Source: Sinotaia quadrata (Eukaryota > Mollusca > Gastropoda > Architaenioglossa > Viviparidae). From it: a stretch of 64,000 bases of DNA. Where the stretch lies: assembly GCA_028829895.1 (NCBI GenBank), contig CM054179.1, positions 69,959,891-70,023,890 on the forward strand, given 5' to 3'. Below, piece after piece: positions 14,882 to 23,269 of the stretch. The position numbers and the translations under genes are program-made. The notes under the pieces were generated by a model. The model was given only the letters and a program-made list of their open reading frames with translations. It did not search any database and had not been told where the DNA came from. Within the stretch, counting starts at the first letter, position 1, and the number at the start of each line of letters is the position of its first letter.

Positions 14882-16577
14882 AAGGAGTAGAGTGGGAGTG
14901 GGAGACTAGTTGATGCGGATGCAATCTATGGCTAGATATAAACTGATAATTTAGAACTACTATAAAGCTGTTTTGTGCTACAGGGTTTTATATTTAAAGG
15001 TTGTGAAGACAATACACATATAGGCACAACAAACGGGGAGGGAGGGGGGAAATTGTTTTCACTCTGCCGCTCTAATATAATGAAAGAACAGGGTTTACTT
15101 AATGTTTCTTAAATTTGTTTTTTATTTTATTTATGTGTATAATGAAAGAACTGGGTTTACTTAATGTTTCTTAAATTTGTTTCTATTTATTTATGTTTTA
15201 GGCCACATGAAGCGATTGATATATGCCATTTCTAGATTGAAGGATCCCACTGAAAGTAAAACATTCCACTTTTTCTTTTTTGTTATTGTCAACAATCGTT
15301 TTAGCAGGGTGTTTATTGACTGAATATTTACTGACATTATTCTTGTCAATAATCGTTTTAGCAGGCTGTTTATTGACTGACATTATTCTTGTCAATAATC
15401 GTTTTAGCAGGCTGTTTACTGACCACTGGCGACGTTTTTTGTATATGACTATTTCAATTTCTTTTTTGCTGATATGTAACAGTAAGCATTTGAGAATAAA
15501 TAAATGTTATTCAGATTTAAAATTTAATTAATTTTGTACCAGTGTATAATATAGAGATTCTATCTATTTTATAAGAAGGAATTTAATTATTTATTTACTT
15601 GTCCGTATAACATAATCACAATTACAACACGATGTATATTGTAAAATGGCATGTGGTATTTGTATATATGACATGTATATTCATGGTCTGTATGGTGCAT
15701 AACTATCTAGTATGTGTGGTGTAAAGTATGTATTGTATACAGACATGGTAATCTGGTTTATTTGGTATATTTGGTATATGGTAATCTGGCATATTTGACA
15801 TGTGGTATATGGTAATCTGGCATATTTGATATGTGGTTTATGGTAATTTGTTCAATATGATATAAGTGTATATAACACATGGTAATCTGGTAGACATGGT
15901 TTATAGTCATTTAGTAATATGGTATTACGTCTTTTAAAAAGTTCTTATGCAAACATTTTCTTGTGTATAAATCTCATTTAATACAAGACAAGTAACTCGT
16001 ACGTAGAGCACAAATCAGATATGATGAATACTCCAATTAAAGAAATATCCAGTAGAGAATTGCCGCACATTGAGCACACAACAGCTGTTAATTCGTTTGT
16101 AAACTGAACAAAAATAATAAAGTCTGACAAATGTATTTATATAGTGGAGTGAGATTACTAATAGATGAGGTCAAAAATTAAAAAAGTCAAAAAATCTACA
16201 GATCTTTTCCGTGCCACAGTTACTTAGTGCATACTTTCAAAAATTCAGTGATCTCATTCTGGACGCTTACAGAACTGAGCGGTTACAAACACCTTTCTTT
16301 TCTTGCGAAAAGCGTCATAGAATCCGAAATACGAATGCATGATTAATAAAATTATCTAAGGCAATGGCGGGGGGGGGGGAAGCTGGAGTGTTGTCTCTCA
16401 TCTTTTAAACTGTACCCTTGTTTCTTGAATCGAAATTGATTTGAACAAAACATTTTGTTTCCTGACTTTCTACAGAAATCATAAAAGTAATTGCTTTTCC
16501 TTTTCAATTTGTATAATAGTCGCGGGCACCTGTTTTCTTACATTTTGAAAAGCAACCGGAAGATGATGTGGAAAGGA

Positions 16578-16650
<73 letters not shown>

Positions 16651-19600
16651 CGTGCAGAAAATATATGTTTTCTCTAGCACAGATTTTTCTGCTCCTAATT
16701 GTTTTCATTTATAAATGTAATTACTGATCTAGATATGTGTTATTATATCAGTCACAGCCAGTTGCTGTTTACAAAATGTTATCATTAGAATGTGATTTCA
16801 GGAGAGCAAAAACGACTTAAATGAAAATGTATCATTAGAATATATTTGCAAGACAGCGAAAACGACTTAAATGAAAATGTATCATTACAATGTGCTTGCA
16901 GGACAGCAAAAGGCTATGCAGATGCGTCAAATTTTTGACGATGTGGAACGTCACTTCTTGAAGAATATAAATGCTGATGAATATGAATTCTGGGAAAATC
17001 TCATTCACACTTGCCTGAAGCCAGACCTCAAAGCCTTTGGATTAGAGGCTGAAGTGAAAGGTTCTGTACATATCCTTTCTTGAAGTAAAAGTGTTAATGA
17101 GTAAGCATATATGTTGTTGATAATAAAGATGATATGTCTTGTCGTACATCATATGCTCTTCTGTAATGTCCTTTTGCATTATGGACAGTGACAATGTTTG
17201 TTTCTTGTTTGATTGTCGTCCTTTTGCATTATGGACAGTGACAATGTTTGTTTCTTGTTTGATTGTCGTCCTTTTGCATTATGGACAGTGACAATGTTTG
17301 TTTCTTGTTTGATTGTCGTCCTTTTGCACTTTGGACAGGATTCAATGTGTGCATTCGACTTGGTTATCTAAATGCTGCTGGGTTTTTCCCGAAATTCTTC
17401 GTCAAACTATGTTATCGTATTTATTCTAGATTTCTTCCCGCCTTCATCTTCCTGGGTATAGAGTAATTAGCTAAACGACGTCAACAATAGTTAGGAATAA
17501 TCCAAATTATGGCTTGTCTGGATTAAACCTTGTCAGACTTGTCGGGATTTCGGCTGTACATTACATTGAGAAATCTAAAAATCAAAATATTTTTAGTTTT
17601 GAATTACGTTTGCCAAATATAAGAAGCTCCGTTTAGTTTTGTATACATGTTGCAAAGTTTAGGACCAGTTTTTTTTTCGTTTTTTTTTTTTGCATTACAT
17701 GTTTATTCGTCAAGTCTAACAAGCTCTGTCTAGTTTTGTATTACATGTTTATTCGTCAAGTCTAACAAGCTCTGTCTAGTTTTGTATTACATGTTTATTC
17801 GTCAAGTCTAACAAGCTCTGTCTAGTTTTGTATTACATGTTTATTCGTCAAGTCTAACAAGCTCTGTCTAGTTTTGTATTACATGTTTATTCGTCAAGTC
17901 TAACAAGCTTTGTCTAGTTTTGTATCACATGTTTATTCGTCAAGTCTAACAAGCTATGTCTAGTTTTGTATCACATGTTGCAAAGTCTTAGATCAGTTTC
18001 ACTTTTTTGTATCATGTGTTTAATCCTCAAGTCTAAGAAGCTCTATCTAGTTTTGTATTACATCTTGCAACGTTTTAGATCAGTTTCAATTTTTTGTAAT
18101 ATGTCTTCAAATGCAGGTGTTGAAGTATCAGATGATTTGTTTTTCCTGTTGTCAAAACAAATTTTGTCCAATAAGTGAACATGAACCTGACATGACAAAG
18201 AGAAAGGTGATATGTCAAATTTACTCTTGTGAATTTAATACGATCTCAATCTATCCTTCATGAAACCAGCAGGAGATTTACATTGTTATTATCATCATTT
18301 AATTTAAATAAATAATTGTTTTCTAACAGCAAAACTGGCAGACCTTCGTGACAGCTGGCTACTAATTCTTGCAGTCAGTAATACACTTTGGCTTATTCTC
18401 ATCTCCTCCCTTGCTGTAAAAGCAGAATTGTTTGCTCTCCACACCAATCCACTCGGTAACTATGACAATTTTGGGGGCGTCCTTTCAATGTGTGTCTGTA
18501 CTCGAACTGGAATCGTTGTCTTGTTCCGTTTAATGACTCAGAAAATGAAAACGGCTAGTATTGTGCAATATTTATAAAATCCATGATACACATTTCCCGG
18601 ATATATGTAATTACTAATGACGTCGTAGTCTTTATCAAAAACCTACTTATAACATTAAGAAATAGACAACAATAATGTTTATGAGAGTAAATAATCCCAA
18701 TAGAAGGTCATTTCCTAACTTATTTAACTAAAAGATCATTGCTGTTAAAAATGAAATATTTATCTCAGTCACAATTATATCAAATGCAGGAGAAGTATTT
18801 GGTACTTTCATAATCTATTCTATCAGGTAGATCTTTGGTGTTTAAATTCAGTTTAAAGTGTTCTGTTAAGGATAAAGAATAGCCTCCAATCCTGCAATCA
18901 GACATTTATCAAATAGTGCATACCTTTTATGACAGTACGCTACTATAAGTAATGATGTCTTGGGAAGAGTCTTAAAGTGCAGACGGGTCTTGGTGAAGTA
19001 TTACAGTACTCTGACTTATATGATTACGTGTTTTGATAACATATAGGAAATTTCAGAGTCGATGTCCAAATAGATATTGTTATATAAATCGATTGAAAAA
19101 ACATGTTTCTGCGAGATTTCTATTATTTCCAATATGCACAAAGATTGGTGGGAAGAGAAAGTTACATAATCTGTATATTCAAGTTTGACATTTCACAAAA
19201 AGTATGGCGTTTGTTCTAGTTTTCGTGTTACTGCATGCTTAACTGGACACGGAAAAGGAAACAGCCTTGATCGTATTCCACCCAGAACAATTAGTATTGT
19301 GTCCGTAACATTGTATTTTTATAAAACTTAAATAACATATACAGAGAGAGAGGAGTGTATGCACGCTGTGTGTTTATTTAAACGGGGATGGGGTATACAA
19401 TCGTGTTGCATTTGGTTACTGAACTTAGAAATGGCTTGAAAAGTGGTGTAAACTATTTCAGTTCTTTGTGAAATCTATTACAACAGTTGTTTGTGAAATC
19501 TATTACAACAGTTCTTTGTGAAATCTATTACAACAGTTGTTTGTGAATTACAACAGTTGTTTGTGAAATCTATTACAACAGTTCTGTGAAATCTATTACA

Positions 19601-20301
19601 ACAGTTCTGTGAAATCTATTATAACAGTTCTTTGTGAAATCTATTACAACAGTTCTTTGTGAATTACAACAGTTGTTTGTGAAATCTATTACAACAGTTC
19701 TGTGAAATCTATTACAACAGGCCTTGCATTCGTTGTGATATACGGAGCGCTGTTCTTCTTCCAATTTCTTGCCATGTGTGTCCATCGCCTTATCTCCCTC
19801 TCTCACCTCATGGCCCGGGCCCCTTACAGGTGTGGAAAACCTTTCCATTCCAACTGGTCGTTTAAAACACCCAAAGAAGATACGGATGATTTGATAAACG
19901 CAAGAGTAGTGCACACCACTCAGACTGCAGCTCTAGAGCGCTTGCGGCAACGTGGTGGCAAGCGTTCAAAACCAGCAACTCCCAATCTTTCATGTAAGAA
20001 CTTTGCATCCTTTGTTTTCAAAATATGGCAGCATTCTCGCCTCTTCGAGAAAGTGGTTCAGTGTCTGCGAATAAGTGAATGTATGATTGTATGTATACAT
20101 GCATGCATGGCACATGTTTGAATGTATGTATGTGTAAGTGACTATATGTATCTCCGTGTGCAGACGAGAGCTTGTTTGAATAACGTATGAGTGACTTATT
20201 ATCAAGAATGAATGCATGTTAGCATAAAAATATAATAACAAAATATATATTCTTTTTTTTCTTCGCCAGCTGTGACCGAAACCTCGCCGCTTATCGTGTG
20301 A
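407..20301 (+). CDS. CHS: Chitin synthase CHS-A, 3' part (17 exons, 5' end outside window)
   Basis: Multi-exon gene for a processive GT2 enzyme that polymerises UDP-GlcNAc into chitin at the plasma membrane. Joined exons: 407-476, 2148-2338, 3529-3696, 4645-4900, 6022-6137, 7535-7685, 9096-9293, 9663-9753, 10301-10443, 11230-11306, 12658-12828, 14581-14731, 15202-15255, 16902-17060, 18330-18455, 19721-19993, 20270-20301. They total 2427 nt, open in one frame, 808 residues plus TGA. Visible in order: catalytic DAD, EDRWL, QRRRW, several membrane helices, SWGTRE, a linker, two SAM-like domains, a conserved helical segment and two final membrane helices. All introns use GT-AG. It is a tandem paralogue of CHS-B (25815-56868), matching that protein's residues from about 790 onward. 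The first half of the gene lies left of the window. Family assignment is firm; the exact joins are hand-made. Confidence 0.92.
507..557. repeat. ATT/AGT trinucleotide microsatellite (possible LINE tail)
   Basis: Runs of att, agt and tta next to the 3' end of the minus-strand LINE fragment. Confidence 0.8.
558..1660 (-). mobile_element. Decayed non-LTR retrotransposon (LINE), 3' part
   Basis: On the minus strand the region reads, with stops and frameshifts, like the C-terminal end of a LINE reverse-transcriptase protein. At 1293-1081 it gives EALITVAQDQALNTKSHK and a Cys-x-x-Cys string (CRLCKSMDE); nearer 860-560 it gives YQDLRLEIQRLWNVKAEVIP and VIGALGNI. An ATT/AAT-rich run (507-557) follows as a likely tail. 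It lies antisense in the first visible CHS-A intron. The clade was not determined. Confidence 0.72.
1687..1935. repeat. 31-bp minisatellite, about 8 copies
   Basis: Units of the type cctagtaattaagtcagctc then aaaataggga, with point differences. Intronic in CHS-A. Confidence 0.9.
2148..2338 (+). CDS. CHS: CHS-A exon, catalytic DAD motif
   Basis: 191 nt, acceptor ctcatag, donor gtatgg. Encodes the GT2 core with ILTTDADVVFKP; the DAD aspartates bind UDP-sugar and metal. Continues through CARTHPMGSG and ends WFQK in phase 0. Same length as CHS-B exon 38447-38637 but with many silent and some coding differences. Confidence 0.93.
2443..2513. repeat. Compound microsatellite (GTGC)n (GT)n (GA)n
   Basis: Perfect short-period runs about 100 bp after the DAD exon of CHS-A. 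Confidence 0.95.
2660..3528. other. Intron sequence with no feature seen
   Basis: AT-rich unique sequence up to the EDRWL exon; no tandem repeat or coding signal noticed. Confidence 0.6.
3529..3696 (+). CDS. CHS: CHS-A exon, EDRWL motif
   Basis: 168 nt, exactly 56 codons, acceptor tattttag, donor gtcagt. Contains LCAPGCFSVYR and MGEDRWLCTLL; EDRWL is the acceptor-saccharide/general-base motif of chitin synthases. The first ~75 nt are almost identical to CHS-B 41194-41361, the rest less so. Confidence 0.93.
3937..4019. repeat. (TC)n(AC)n microsatellite
   Basis: About 34 bp of TC followed by about 50 bp of AC, intronic. Confidence 0.95.
4421..4650. repeat. 50-bp repeat carrying a splice acceptor, 5 units
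   Basis: Units begin at 4421, 4471, 4521, 4571 and 4621. Each contains tgttttcgtgacaggttcaa, which is the real acceptor plus the first 7 exon bases. Acceptor Gs fall at 4444, 4494, 4544, 4594 and 4644; only the last leads into the QRRRW exon. Confidence 0.95.
4645..4900 (+). CDS. CHS: CHS-A exon, QRRRW motif and first post-catalytic helix
   Basis: 256 nt, acceptor cgtgacag, donor gtaagt. Encodes SGWRIEYCAASEN, then FYKQRRRWVASTIANLM; QRRRW is the product-binding signature of processive GT2 enzymes. A membrane helix around LFLMYQGLLLFSTLIGP follows. The acceptor is the last of five copies in a 50-bp array. All but about one of the first ~232 nt match the CHS-B exon at 42674-42929. Confidence 0.94.
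4951..5385 (-). mobile_element. Decayed Ty3/Gypsy-type pol fragment
   Basis: A minus-strand open frame (5319-4951, open upstream to ~5380) reads like the start of an LTR-retrotransposon reverse-transcriptase region: FQDVLIDKPGHTELEEFFVT, then a CKHYTLTHA stretch in the place of the usual C-K-P-Y-P-L-P-H-A, and ETELQEIL. No catalytic YxDD region follows. It sits just inside the intron after the QRRRW exon of CHS-A, opposite in strand. Confidence 0.65.
5430..6021. repeat. Minisatellite built from the intron end and exon start
   Basis: Units of gtaggttgtattacgatttc and ggtggattatattacatttc diverge on the left and become exact 42-bp units on the right (from ~5880). Each 42-bp unit contains gtttcag then gagggttgtattac, the acceptor and first codons of exon 6022-6137. 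Confidence 0.93.
6022..6137 (+). CDS. CHS: CHS-A exon, membrane helix
   Basis: 116 nt completing a split Gly codon (phase 1 in, phase 0 out). Encodes GGLYYAWNINSVAAT, then a hydrophobic helix and CVYATQPTQIK. The acceptor at 6020-6021 is the last of four identical acceptors spaced 42 bp apart, all of which would be in frame. Confidence 0.9.
6480..6830. repeat. ~77-bp tandem repeat, about 4 copies
   Basis: Units share cttaatttaacagtaatttc and aggtgtacagaaacacatag. Intronic. Confidence 0.88.
7065..7375. repeat. Tandem repeat with aaaactatacacaaagacat core
   Basis: At least five partial units, including poly-G runs near 7182 and 7236. The open frames across it follow from the repeat, not from a gene. 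Confidence 0.8.
7535..7685 (+). CDS. CHS: CHS-A exon, membrane helix and extracellular loop
   Basis: 151 nt, acceptor ttcttgcag, donor gtgagt, phase 0 to 1. Encodes AAKIYTFFYSIAMTAVVVGT followed by a Thr/Asn-rich loop with NDTHTTTTT, which could be glycosylated. The loop differs in sequence and is five codons shorter than in CHS-B. Confidence 0.88.
7740..8600. repeat. 58-bp minisatellite, about 15 copies
   Basis: Units contain tttgtacgagtttctgtaaa and acattattgtttacatgata, with few variants. Starts just after the donor of the 7535-7685 exon. Confidence 0.95.
8605..8665 (+). repeat. Short fragment of dispersed repeat B
   Basis: Shares gagtaaatttg and atttctagacttaatt with 39797-39860, where the repeat is longer. 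Confidence 0.6.
8735..8945. repeat. ~60-bp tandem repeat, 3 copies
   Basis: Units share gtaaatcacgttaattatgt and ttgcagttacttgactgag; each carries a ttgcag that looks like an acceptor. Confidence 0.85.
9096..9293 (+). CDS. CHS: CHS-A exon, membrane helices ending in the SWGTRE site
   Basis: 198 nt, acceptor ctcgacag, donor gtaggt. Encodes ISVDLPLSVTTLYLAFLAA, then REFFCLVHGIWYLLCLPSGY and NITDSSWG. The SWG here plus TRE from the next exon gives the SWGTRE signature specific to animal chitin synthases. Confidence 0.93.
9663..9753 (+). CDS. CHS: CHS-A exon, TRE of SWGTRE and cytosolic linker
   Basis: 91 nt, acceptor tgttttcag, donor gtaagt, phase 1 to 2. Encodes GTREQTEIKQTSHSGGQWMK then RFREFVYDLC. 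One codon longer than the CHS-B exon at 46947-47034, with a largely different sequence after TREQ. Confidence 0.88.
10301..10443 (+). CDS. CHS: CHS-A exon, variable Thr/Ser-rich linker
   Basis: 143 nt, acceptor ctgtttag, donor gtggac. Starts FCCVKRPETS and continues as a Thr/Ser-rich low-complexity stretch to NVITAHE. Only the Phe-Cys-Cys start and the phases match CHS-B (47190-47323), so this is a fast-evolving linker between the membrane block and the SAM region. Confidence 0.78.
10600..10985. repeat. Degenerate ~55-bp tandem repeat
   Basis: Units share ataatgtaatatttattctc and tacgtctaggtacataagtt. Intronic. Confidence 0.8.
11230..11306 (+). CDS. CHS: CHS-A exon, start of first SAM-like domain
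   Basis: 77 nt, acceptor aatgacag, donor gtattt, phase 1 to 0. Encodes GPTEDAMRPDVTMPISVEEW then LSTEMK. The V-E-E-W-L string is the usual first helix of SAM domains. CHS-B has VEDWLPLEMR at the same place. Confidence 0.83.
11505..11625. repeat. ~41-bp tandem repeat, 3 copies
   Basis: Units of gattctgtatagcaataaat then gctggatacttagtgcgtgg. Intronic. Confidence 0.9.
11626..12657. other. Intron sequence, one ~70-bp duplication, otherwise nothing seen
   Basis: Two copies of a segment with atgatactttattctgttaa occur at about 12475-12620. No coding signal beyond chance frames. Confidence 0.6.
12658..12828 (+). CDS. CHS: CHS-A exon, first SAM-like domain body
   Basis: 171 nt, 57 codons in phase 0; acceptor tatacaag, donor gtaagt. 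Encodes KFRKHGFDTTLFITGMTESE and VGVKSQGHLHYLLSQI, the helix 3-5 pattern of a SAM domain. Its 3' end is partly repeated just inside the following intron. Confidence 0.88.
12829..13790. other. Intron sequence with partial copy of the preceding exon end
   Basis: 12834-12880 repeats the last ~45 bases of exon 12658-12828 (ctctcacagatagc, then cccgcttttgagattga). The copied donor is lost. A GC-richer patch at 13455-13650 looks unlike its surroundings and may be an unidentified dispersed repeat. Confidence 0.65.
13960..14400. repeat. T-rich tandem repeats before the second SAM exon
   Basis: Units such as ttatgtttaccatcatgttt and tgtttatctcttatattttt repeat and form a very long pyrimidine-biased run. 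Open frames here are by-products. Confidence 0.8.
14581..14731 (+). CDS. CHS: CHS-A exon, second SAM-like domain
   Basis: 151 nt, acceptor aattccag, donor gtaaca, phase 0 to 1. Encodes DVDEWLSDIGLECYIHNFHR and PKEMEILKSFRRRDIELEIG, a clear SAM-type helix pattern. CHS-B 50750-50900 has the same length. Confidence 0.9.
14817..14882. repeat. (ACAG)n microsatellite
   Basis: About 16 perfect tetranucleotide units just after exon 14581-14731. Confidence 0.95.
15202..15255 (+). CDS. CHS: CHS-A exon, last helix of second SAM-like domain
   Basis: 54 nt microexon, acceptor atgttttag, donor gtaaaa. Encodes GHMKRLIYAISRLKDPTE, the long C-terminal helix that closes a SAM fold. CHS-B has a 54-nt counterpart at 51709-51762. 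Confidence 0.85.
15285..15425. repeat. ~45-bp tandem repeat, 3 copies
   Basis: Units share caataatcgttttagcaggc and tgtttattgactgacattat, each with a ttttagcag. Confidence 0.88.
15720..15855. repeat. Short repeats of the ggtaatctggcatatttg type
   Basis: Three to four imperfect units in a TA/TG-rich intron. Confidence 0.75.
16578..16645. repeat. (CA)n microsatellite
   Basis: About 33 perfect CA units, intronic. Confidence 0.95.
16797..16910. repeat. 50-bp repeat spanning a splice acceptor, 3 units
   Basis: Each unit has a (c/g)ag then ga(c/g)agc(a/g)aaa, followed by acgacttaaatgaaaatgta. The last copy is the real acceptor and exon start at 16902. Confidence 0.88.
16902..17060 (+). CDS. CHS: CHS-A exon, conserved C-terminal cytosolic segment
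   Basis: 159 nt. Encodes QQKAMQMRQIFDDVERHF and FWENLIHTCLKPDLKAFGLE, matching the W-x-x-L-I-x-x-x-L-K-P region before the last two helices of animal chitin synthases. The donor is weak (G|GTTCTG), but the length and phase match CHS-B exactly. Degenerate copies of acceptor plus exon start lie at ~16798 and ~16848. Confidence 0.85.
17155..17340. repeat. 50-bp tandem repeat, 3-4 copies
   Basis: Units of cattatggacagtgacaatg then tttgtttcttgtttgattgt. The last copy changes to cactttggacaggattc. No exon is needed here, because phases already join 17060 to 18330. Confidence 0.92.
17690..18110. repeat. 46-bp minisatellite, about 7 copies plus degenerate ends
   Basis: Units of tattcgtcaagtctaacaag and ctctgtctagttttgtatta; intronic in CHS-A. 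Confidence 0.93.
18330..18455 (+). CDS. CHS: CHS-A exon, penultimate membrane helix
   Basis: 126 nt, acceptor ttctaacag, donor gtaact. Encodes KLADLRDSWLLILAVSNTLW and a hydrophobic helix, then LHTNPLG. Matches CHS-B 53911-54036 in length and phase. Confidence 0.9.
18456..19450. other. Intron sequence with no feature seen
   Basis: Unique AT-rich DNA between the two last membrane-helix exons; no repeat or coding signal recognised. Confidence 0.6.
19455..19720. repeat. 23-25-bp repeat containing the acceptor, about 10 copies
   Basis: Units of tttgtgaaatctattacaac then ag, ending in the real acceptor at 19719-19720. Upstream copies would run into a TGA. Confidence 0.93.
19721..19993 (+). CDS. 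CHS: CHS-A exon, last membrane helix and C-terminal tail
   Basis: 273 nt, acceptor acaacag, donor gtaaga. Encodes the final helix (FVVIYGALFFFQFLAMCVHR), then LSHLMARAPYRCGKPFHSNW and a basic cytosolic tail. The acceptor sits at the end of a repeat in which its own ctattacaacag is copied many times. Confidence 0.92.
20270..20301 (+). CDS. CHS: CHS-A terminal exon with stop
   Basis: Acceptor cttcgccag after a strong pyrimidine run. Encodes SVTETSPLIV and TGA at 20299-20301. CHS-B ends SCETLPLIGP inside its last large exon, so the two tails are homologous but CHS-A has one extra intron. No AATAAA is seen in the next few hundred bases. Confidence 0.82.
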
Positions 20302-20394
20302 ATTATCAAGAGCCTGTCCAATTCGCGAGAAATACTCAAAGCAAATGGTGGCCTCATTGTGTTTAAATCTGATTTCACTCCTAGTTCATCGTTA

Positions 20395-20765
20395 GTCATG
20401 TCTCCGGACTTTTCACATCATTAATAGTTAGTCTGAGTATATCTGATTTCACGCCTAGTTCATCATTATTCATGTCTCCGGACTTTTCACATCATTAATA
20501 GTTAGTAATAGTTAGTCTGAGTATATCTGATTTCACGCCTAGTTCATCATTATTCATGTCTCCGGACTTTTCACATCATTAATAGTTAGTAATAGTTAGT
20601 CTGAGTATATCTGACTTCACGCCTAGTTCATCGTTAGTCATGTATCCGGACTTTTCACATCATTAATAGTTAGTAATAGTTAGTCTGAGTATATCTGATT
20701 TCACGCCTAGTTCATCGTTAGTCATGTATCCGGACTTTTCACATCATTAATAGTTAGTCTCAGTC
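20395..20765. repeat. ~70-82-bp minisatellite, 5 copies, 3' of CHS-A
   Basis: Units share tgatttcacgcctagttcat and tccggacttttcacatcatt, then one or two ttaatagttagt. Begins ~100 bp after the stop and may lie in the 3' UTR. Confidence 0.92.
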
Positions 20766-20999
20766 CATTAATAGCTCTTAATTTAATATTGATTTCTTTC
20801 GTTGTTACTCTGAGTATATCTGATTTCAACAGTAATAATCCTAGAACTTCAAGATTTATTTATAGTTGGTCTTAGTATTTTGCTTACTTAAACATAAAAC
20901 CGAAAGCCAAATACTATGCTGCATAATACAGTATTTCCCAAAATCGGCGCCGCGGCTAACTTATCTTTTTAACCTAACATAAACGTAATTGCTTGAGCG

Positions 21000-21368
21000 C
21001 ATAATAATACATTAAGGGCGCCGTGGGAAAAAAAACTGACACACTAAGGGCGCCGTGGAAAAAAACATGATACTCTAAGGGCGCCTTGGGAAAAACTTGA
21101 TACACTAAGGGCGCTGTGGGAATAAACTGATACATTAAGGGCAACGTGGGGAAAAACATGATACACTAAGGGCGCCGTGGAAAAAAACATGATACACTAA
21201 GGGCGCCGTGGAAAAAAACTTGATACACTAAGGACGCCGTGGGAATAAACTGATACATTAAGGGCAACGTGGGGAAAAACATGATACACTAAGGGCGCCG
21301 TGGAAAAAAACATGATACACTAAGGGCGCCGTGGAAAAAACATGATACACTAAGGGCGCCGTGAACCG
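21000..21368. repeat. ~31-bp minisatellite, about 12 copies
   Basis: Units of tgatacactaagggcgccgt then gg and an A-run; GC-richer than the surrounding intergenic DNA. Confidence 0.93.
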
Positions 21369-21737
21369 AGAAAGGTTGGAAACCGCTGACATAATATGTT
21401 CAGTTTTGCATTTTAATACATCGCATAACTACTAGAATGCTTATTTTAAGTCAGTTGTTATCGTCACCATCTTGTTTATAGTTAACATCTATTTCCTCAA
21501 TCCCTCTATCTCCTCCCCTTAACGTTATAATGAGTGACGACTGGTAAAGGTGTGATATGGCTTATTAATTCATTACTTCATTACTGTTATTTTGACATTC
21601 TAAGTGTATATATATATATATATATAATTGGCAAAATGCATTACATTATTTAGTGTGTACATTATATAAACATGCATATATACACATATACAAATACTTG
21701 TGGTCACATTTAAACGCTCTAGGTTGGTCCTTCATAA

Positions 21738-21898
21738 GCGTGACCCGACAAATGCGCGAAAGACAATTGCGCGCTCCCACAAATACACGATAGGGTTAGT
21801 TTAGGGTTAGAGTTATGGGTAGGGTTAGAGTTAGGGACAGAACGCGTCGTCGCGCTTTTGTCCATCGCGTTTTTGTCGGCGCGCATTTGTCGGTGAAC
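21738..21898. mobile_element. MITE-like palindromic element with GGGTTAG core
   Basis: CGACAAATGCGCG at 21746-21758 is matched by its reverse complement at 21880-21892; further gacaa/ttgtc blocks lie inside. The middle (21793-21836) has degenerate telomere-like agggttag repeats. The layout suggests a non-autonomous DNA element. No clear target duplication was seen. Confidence 0.55.
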
Positions 21899-21956
21899 CC
21901 TTAATAAGAATGTATACGTGTCTGTTTGCGTATGCGTGCTCGCTCATTTCTGGAAA

Positions 21957-22105
21957 ACATATGTGGTTTTATATGAATATAATATGGTCACCGGATCCTT
22001 TTTAAAACATATGTGGTTTTATATGAATATAATATGGTCACCGGATCCTTTTTAAAACATATGTGGTTTTATATGAATATAATATGGTCACCGGATCCTT
22101 TTCCA
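21957..22105. repeat. 50-bp tandem repeat, 3 copies
   Basis: Units of aaaacatatgtggttttata then gaatataatatggtcaccgg, near perfect. Confidence 0.95.
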
Positions 22106-22759
22106 AATCAGTTTGTGCATTAGGAGTGAATAAATAAGTTTGTGTGCAAGTGTGCGTGCATTTTGAATAATTGTTGTTTTTCTCTGATAATAAAGGATCT
22201 GCTTTAAAATATTTCATCACCTCTAAGTGTTTGCATATTTTGTTGCAAAAATACAATAAAACCTTGCTTTCTTGGAAATTGGTTTGCAGTTGTTTTCTAT
22301 TAGTATAACATCTTTGTTATGACTGAGAAATTCAAAAGAGATGCGAATAATGACAAGGGAGAAATTCACAATAGATCCGAACACTGACAACTGAAAAATT
22401 CACCATCAGAGGCAACATTCTGCGCACGTGCATACTATTTTAATGACACTTCAGCCGATAAGGTGTCGAGCAGATATCACTACATTTCCCAAGAGCCATT
22501 GCAAATTGATCAACTCTCTCACCAGCGTGTAATTCAAATGGAAACAATGCAGTAAAACAATGCAATAAAACAATGCAGTAAAACAATGCATCATCTTTTT
22601 GCTATCTCTATTACGTGTTCAGGTCGAGGTCATAGTTTCTTTATCTGTTTTTACTTTTTATTGTTATCAATAATGCTTTGGATATTGCTCAGCAGAACAC
22701 ACATCGGGTAACTTCATTGATGTGTTATCACGTAGACCTACAGAGATGAAAAAGTATTC

Positions 22760-23185
22760 AGAATAAATTAGACACTACAGATGAACAGGTACAAATATGT
22801 CTAGAATAACTTAGACTGTACCGAAGAAACTGTACAAATATGTTTAGAATAACTTAGAAGAAACTGTACAAATATGTTTAGAATTACTTTGAATGTACTG
22901 AAGATGTACAAAATATGTTTAGAATCGCTTTGAGTATATAAATAACACCTACAAATATGTATAGAATAACTTTGAGTATATAAAGGACATGTAAAAATAT
23001 GTTTAGAATAACTTTGAATATACAGAAGTACAAAATATGTTTAGAATCACTTTGAATGTACACAAGATGTACAAAATATATTGAGAATCGCTTTGAGTAT
23101 ATAAATAACACAATAACACCTACAAATATGTTTAGAATCACTTTGAGTATATAAAGGACATGTAAAATTAAGTTTAGAATCATTT
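22760..23185. repeat. Degenerate tandem repeat of the ttagaataactttgagtata type
   Basis: Around ten imperfect units with tacaaaatatgtttagaatc; open frames on the minus strand follow from it. Confidence 0.85.
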
Positions 23186-23269
23186 AGACTGCACTGGTGA
23201 ACACCCAGAGTTTTCGTTTGACATCAACCGTTTATGGTACGTATAGTAAGTTTTCTTTCTCGCACTATT

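Noticed and set aside
17331..17466. Possible exon GFNVCIRLGYLN after a ttggacag
   Set aside because: Phases already join 17060 to 18330, CHS-B has no counterpart, and there is no good donor.
18116..18178. Possible exon GVEVSDDLFFLLSKQ after aaatgcag
   Set aside because: Ends at a stop without a donor and has no counterpart in CHS-B.
21793..21836. Telomere remnant or chromosome end from agggttag units
   Set aside because: Only a few degenerate units inside a palindromic element; better explained as part of the MITE-like repeat.
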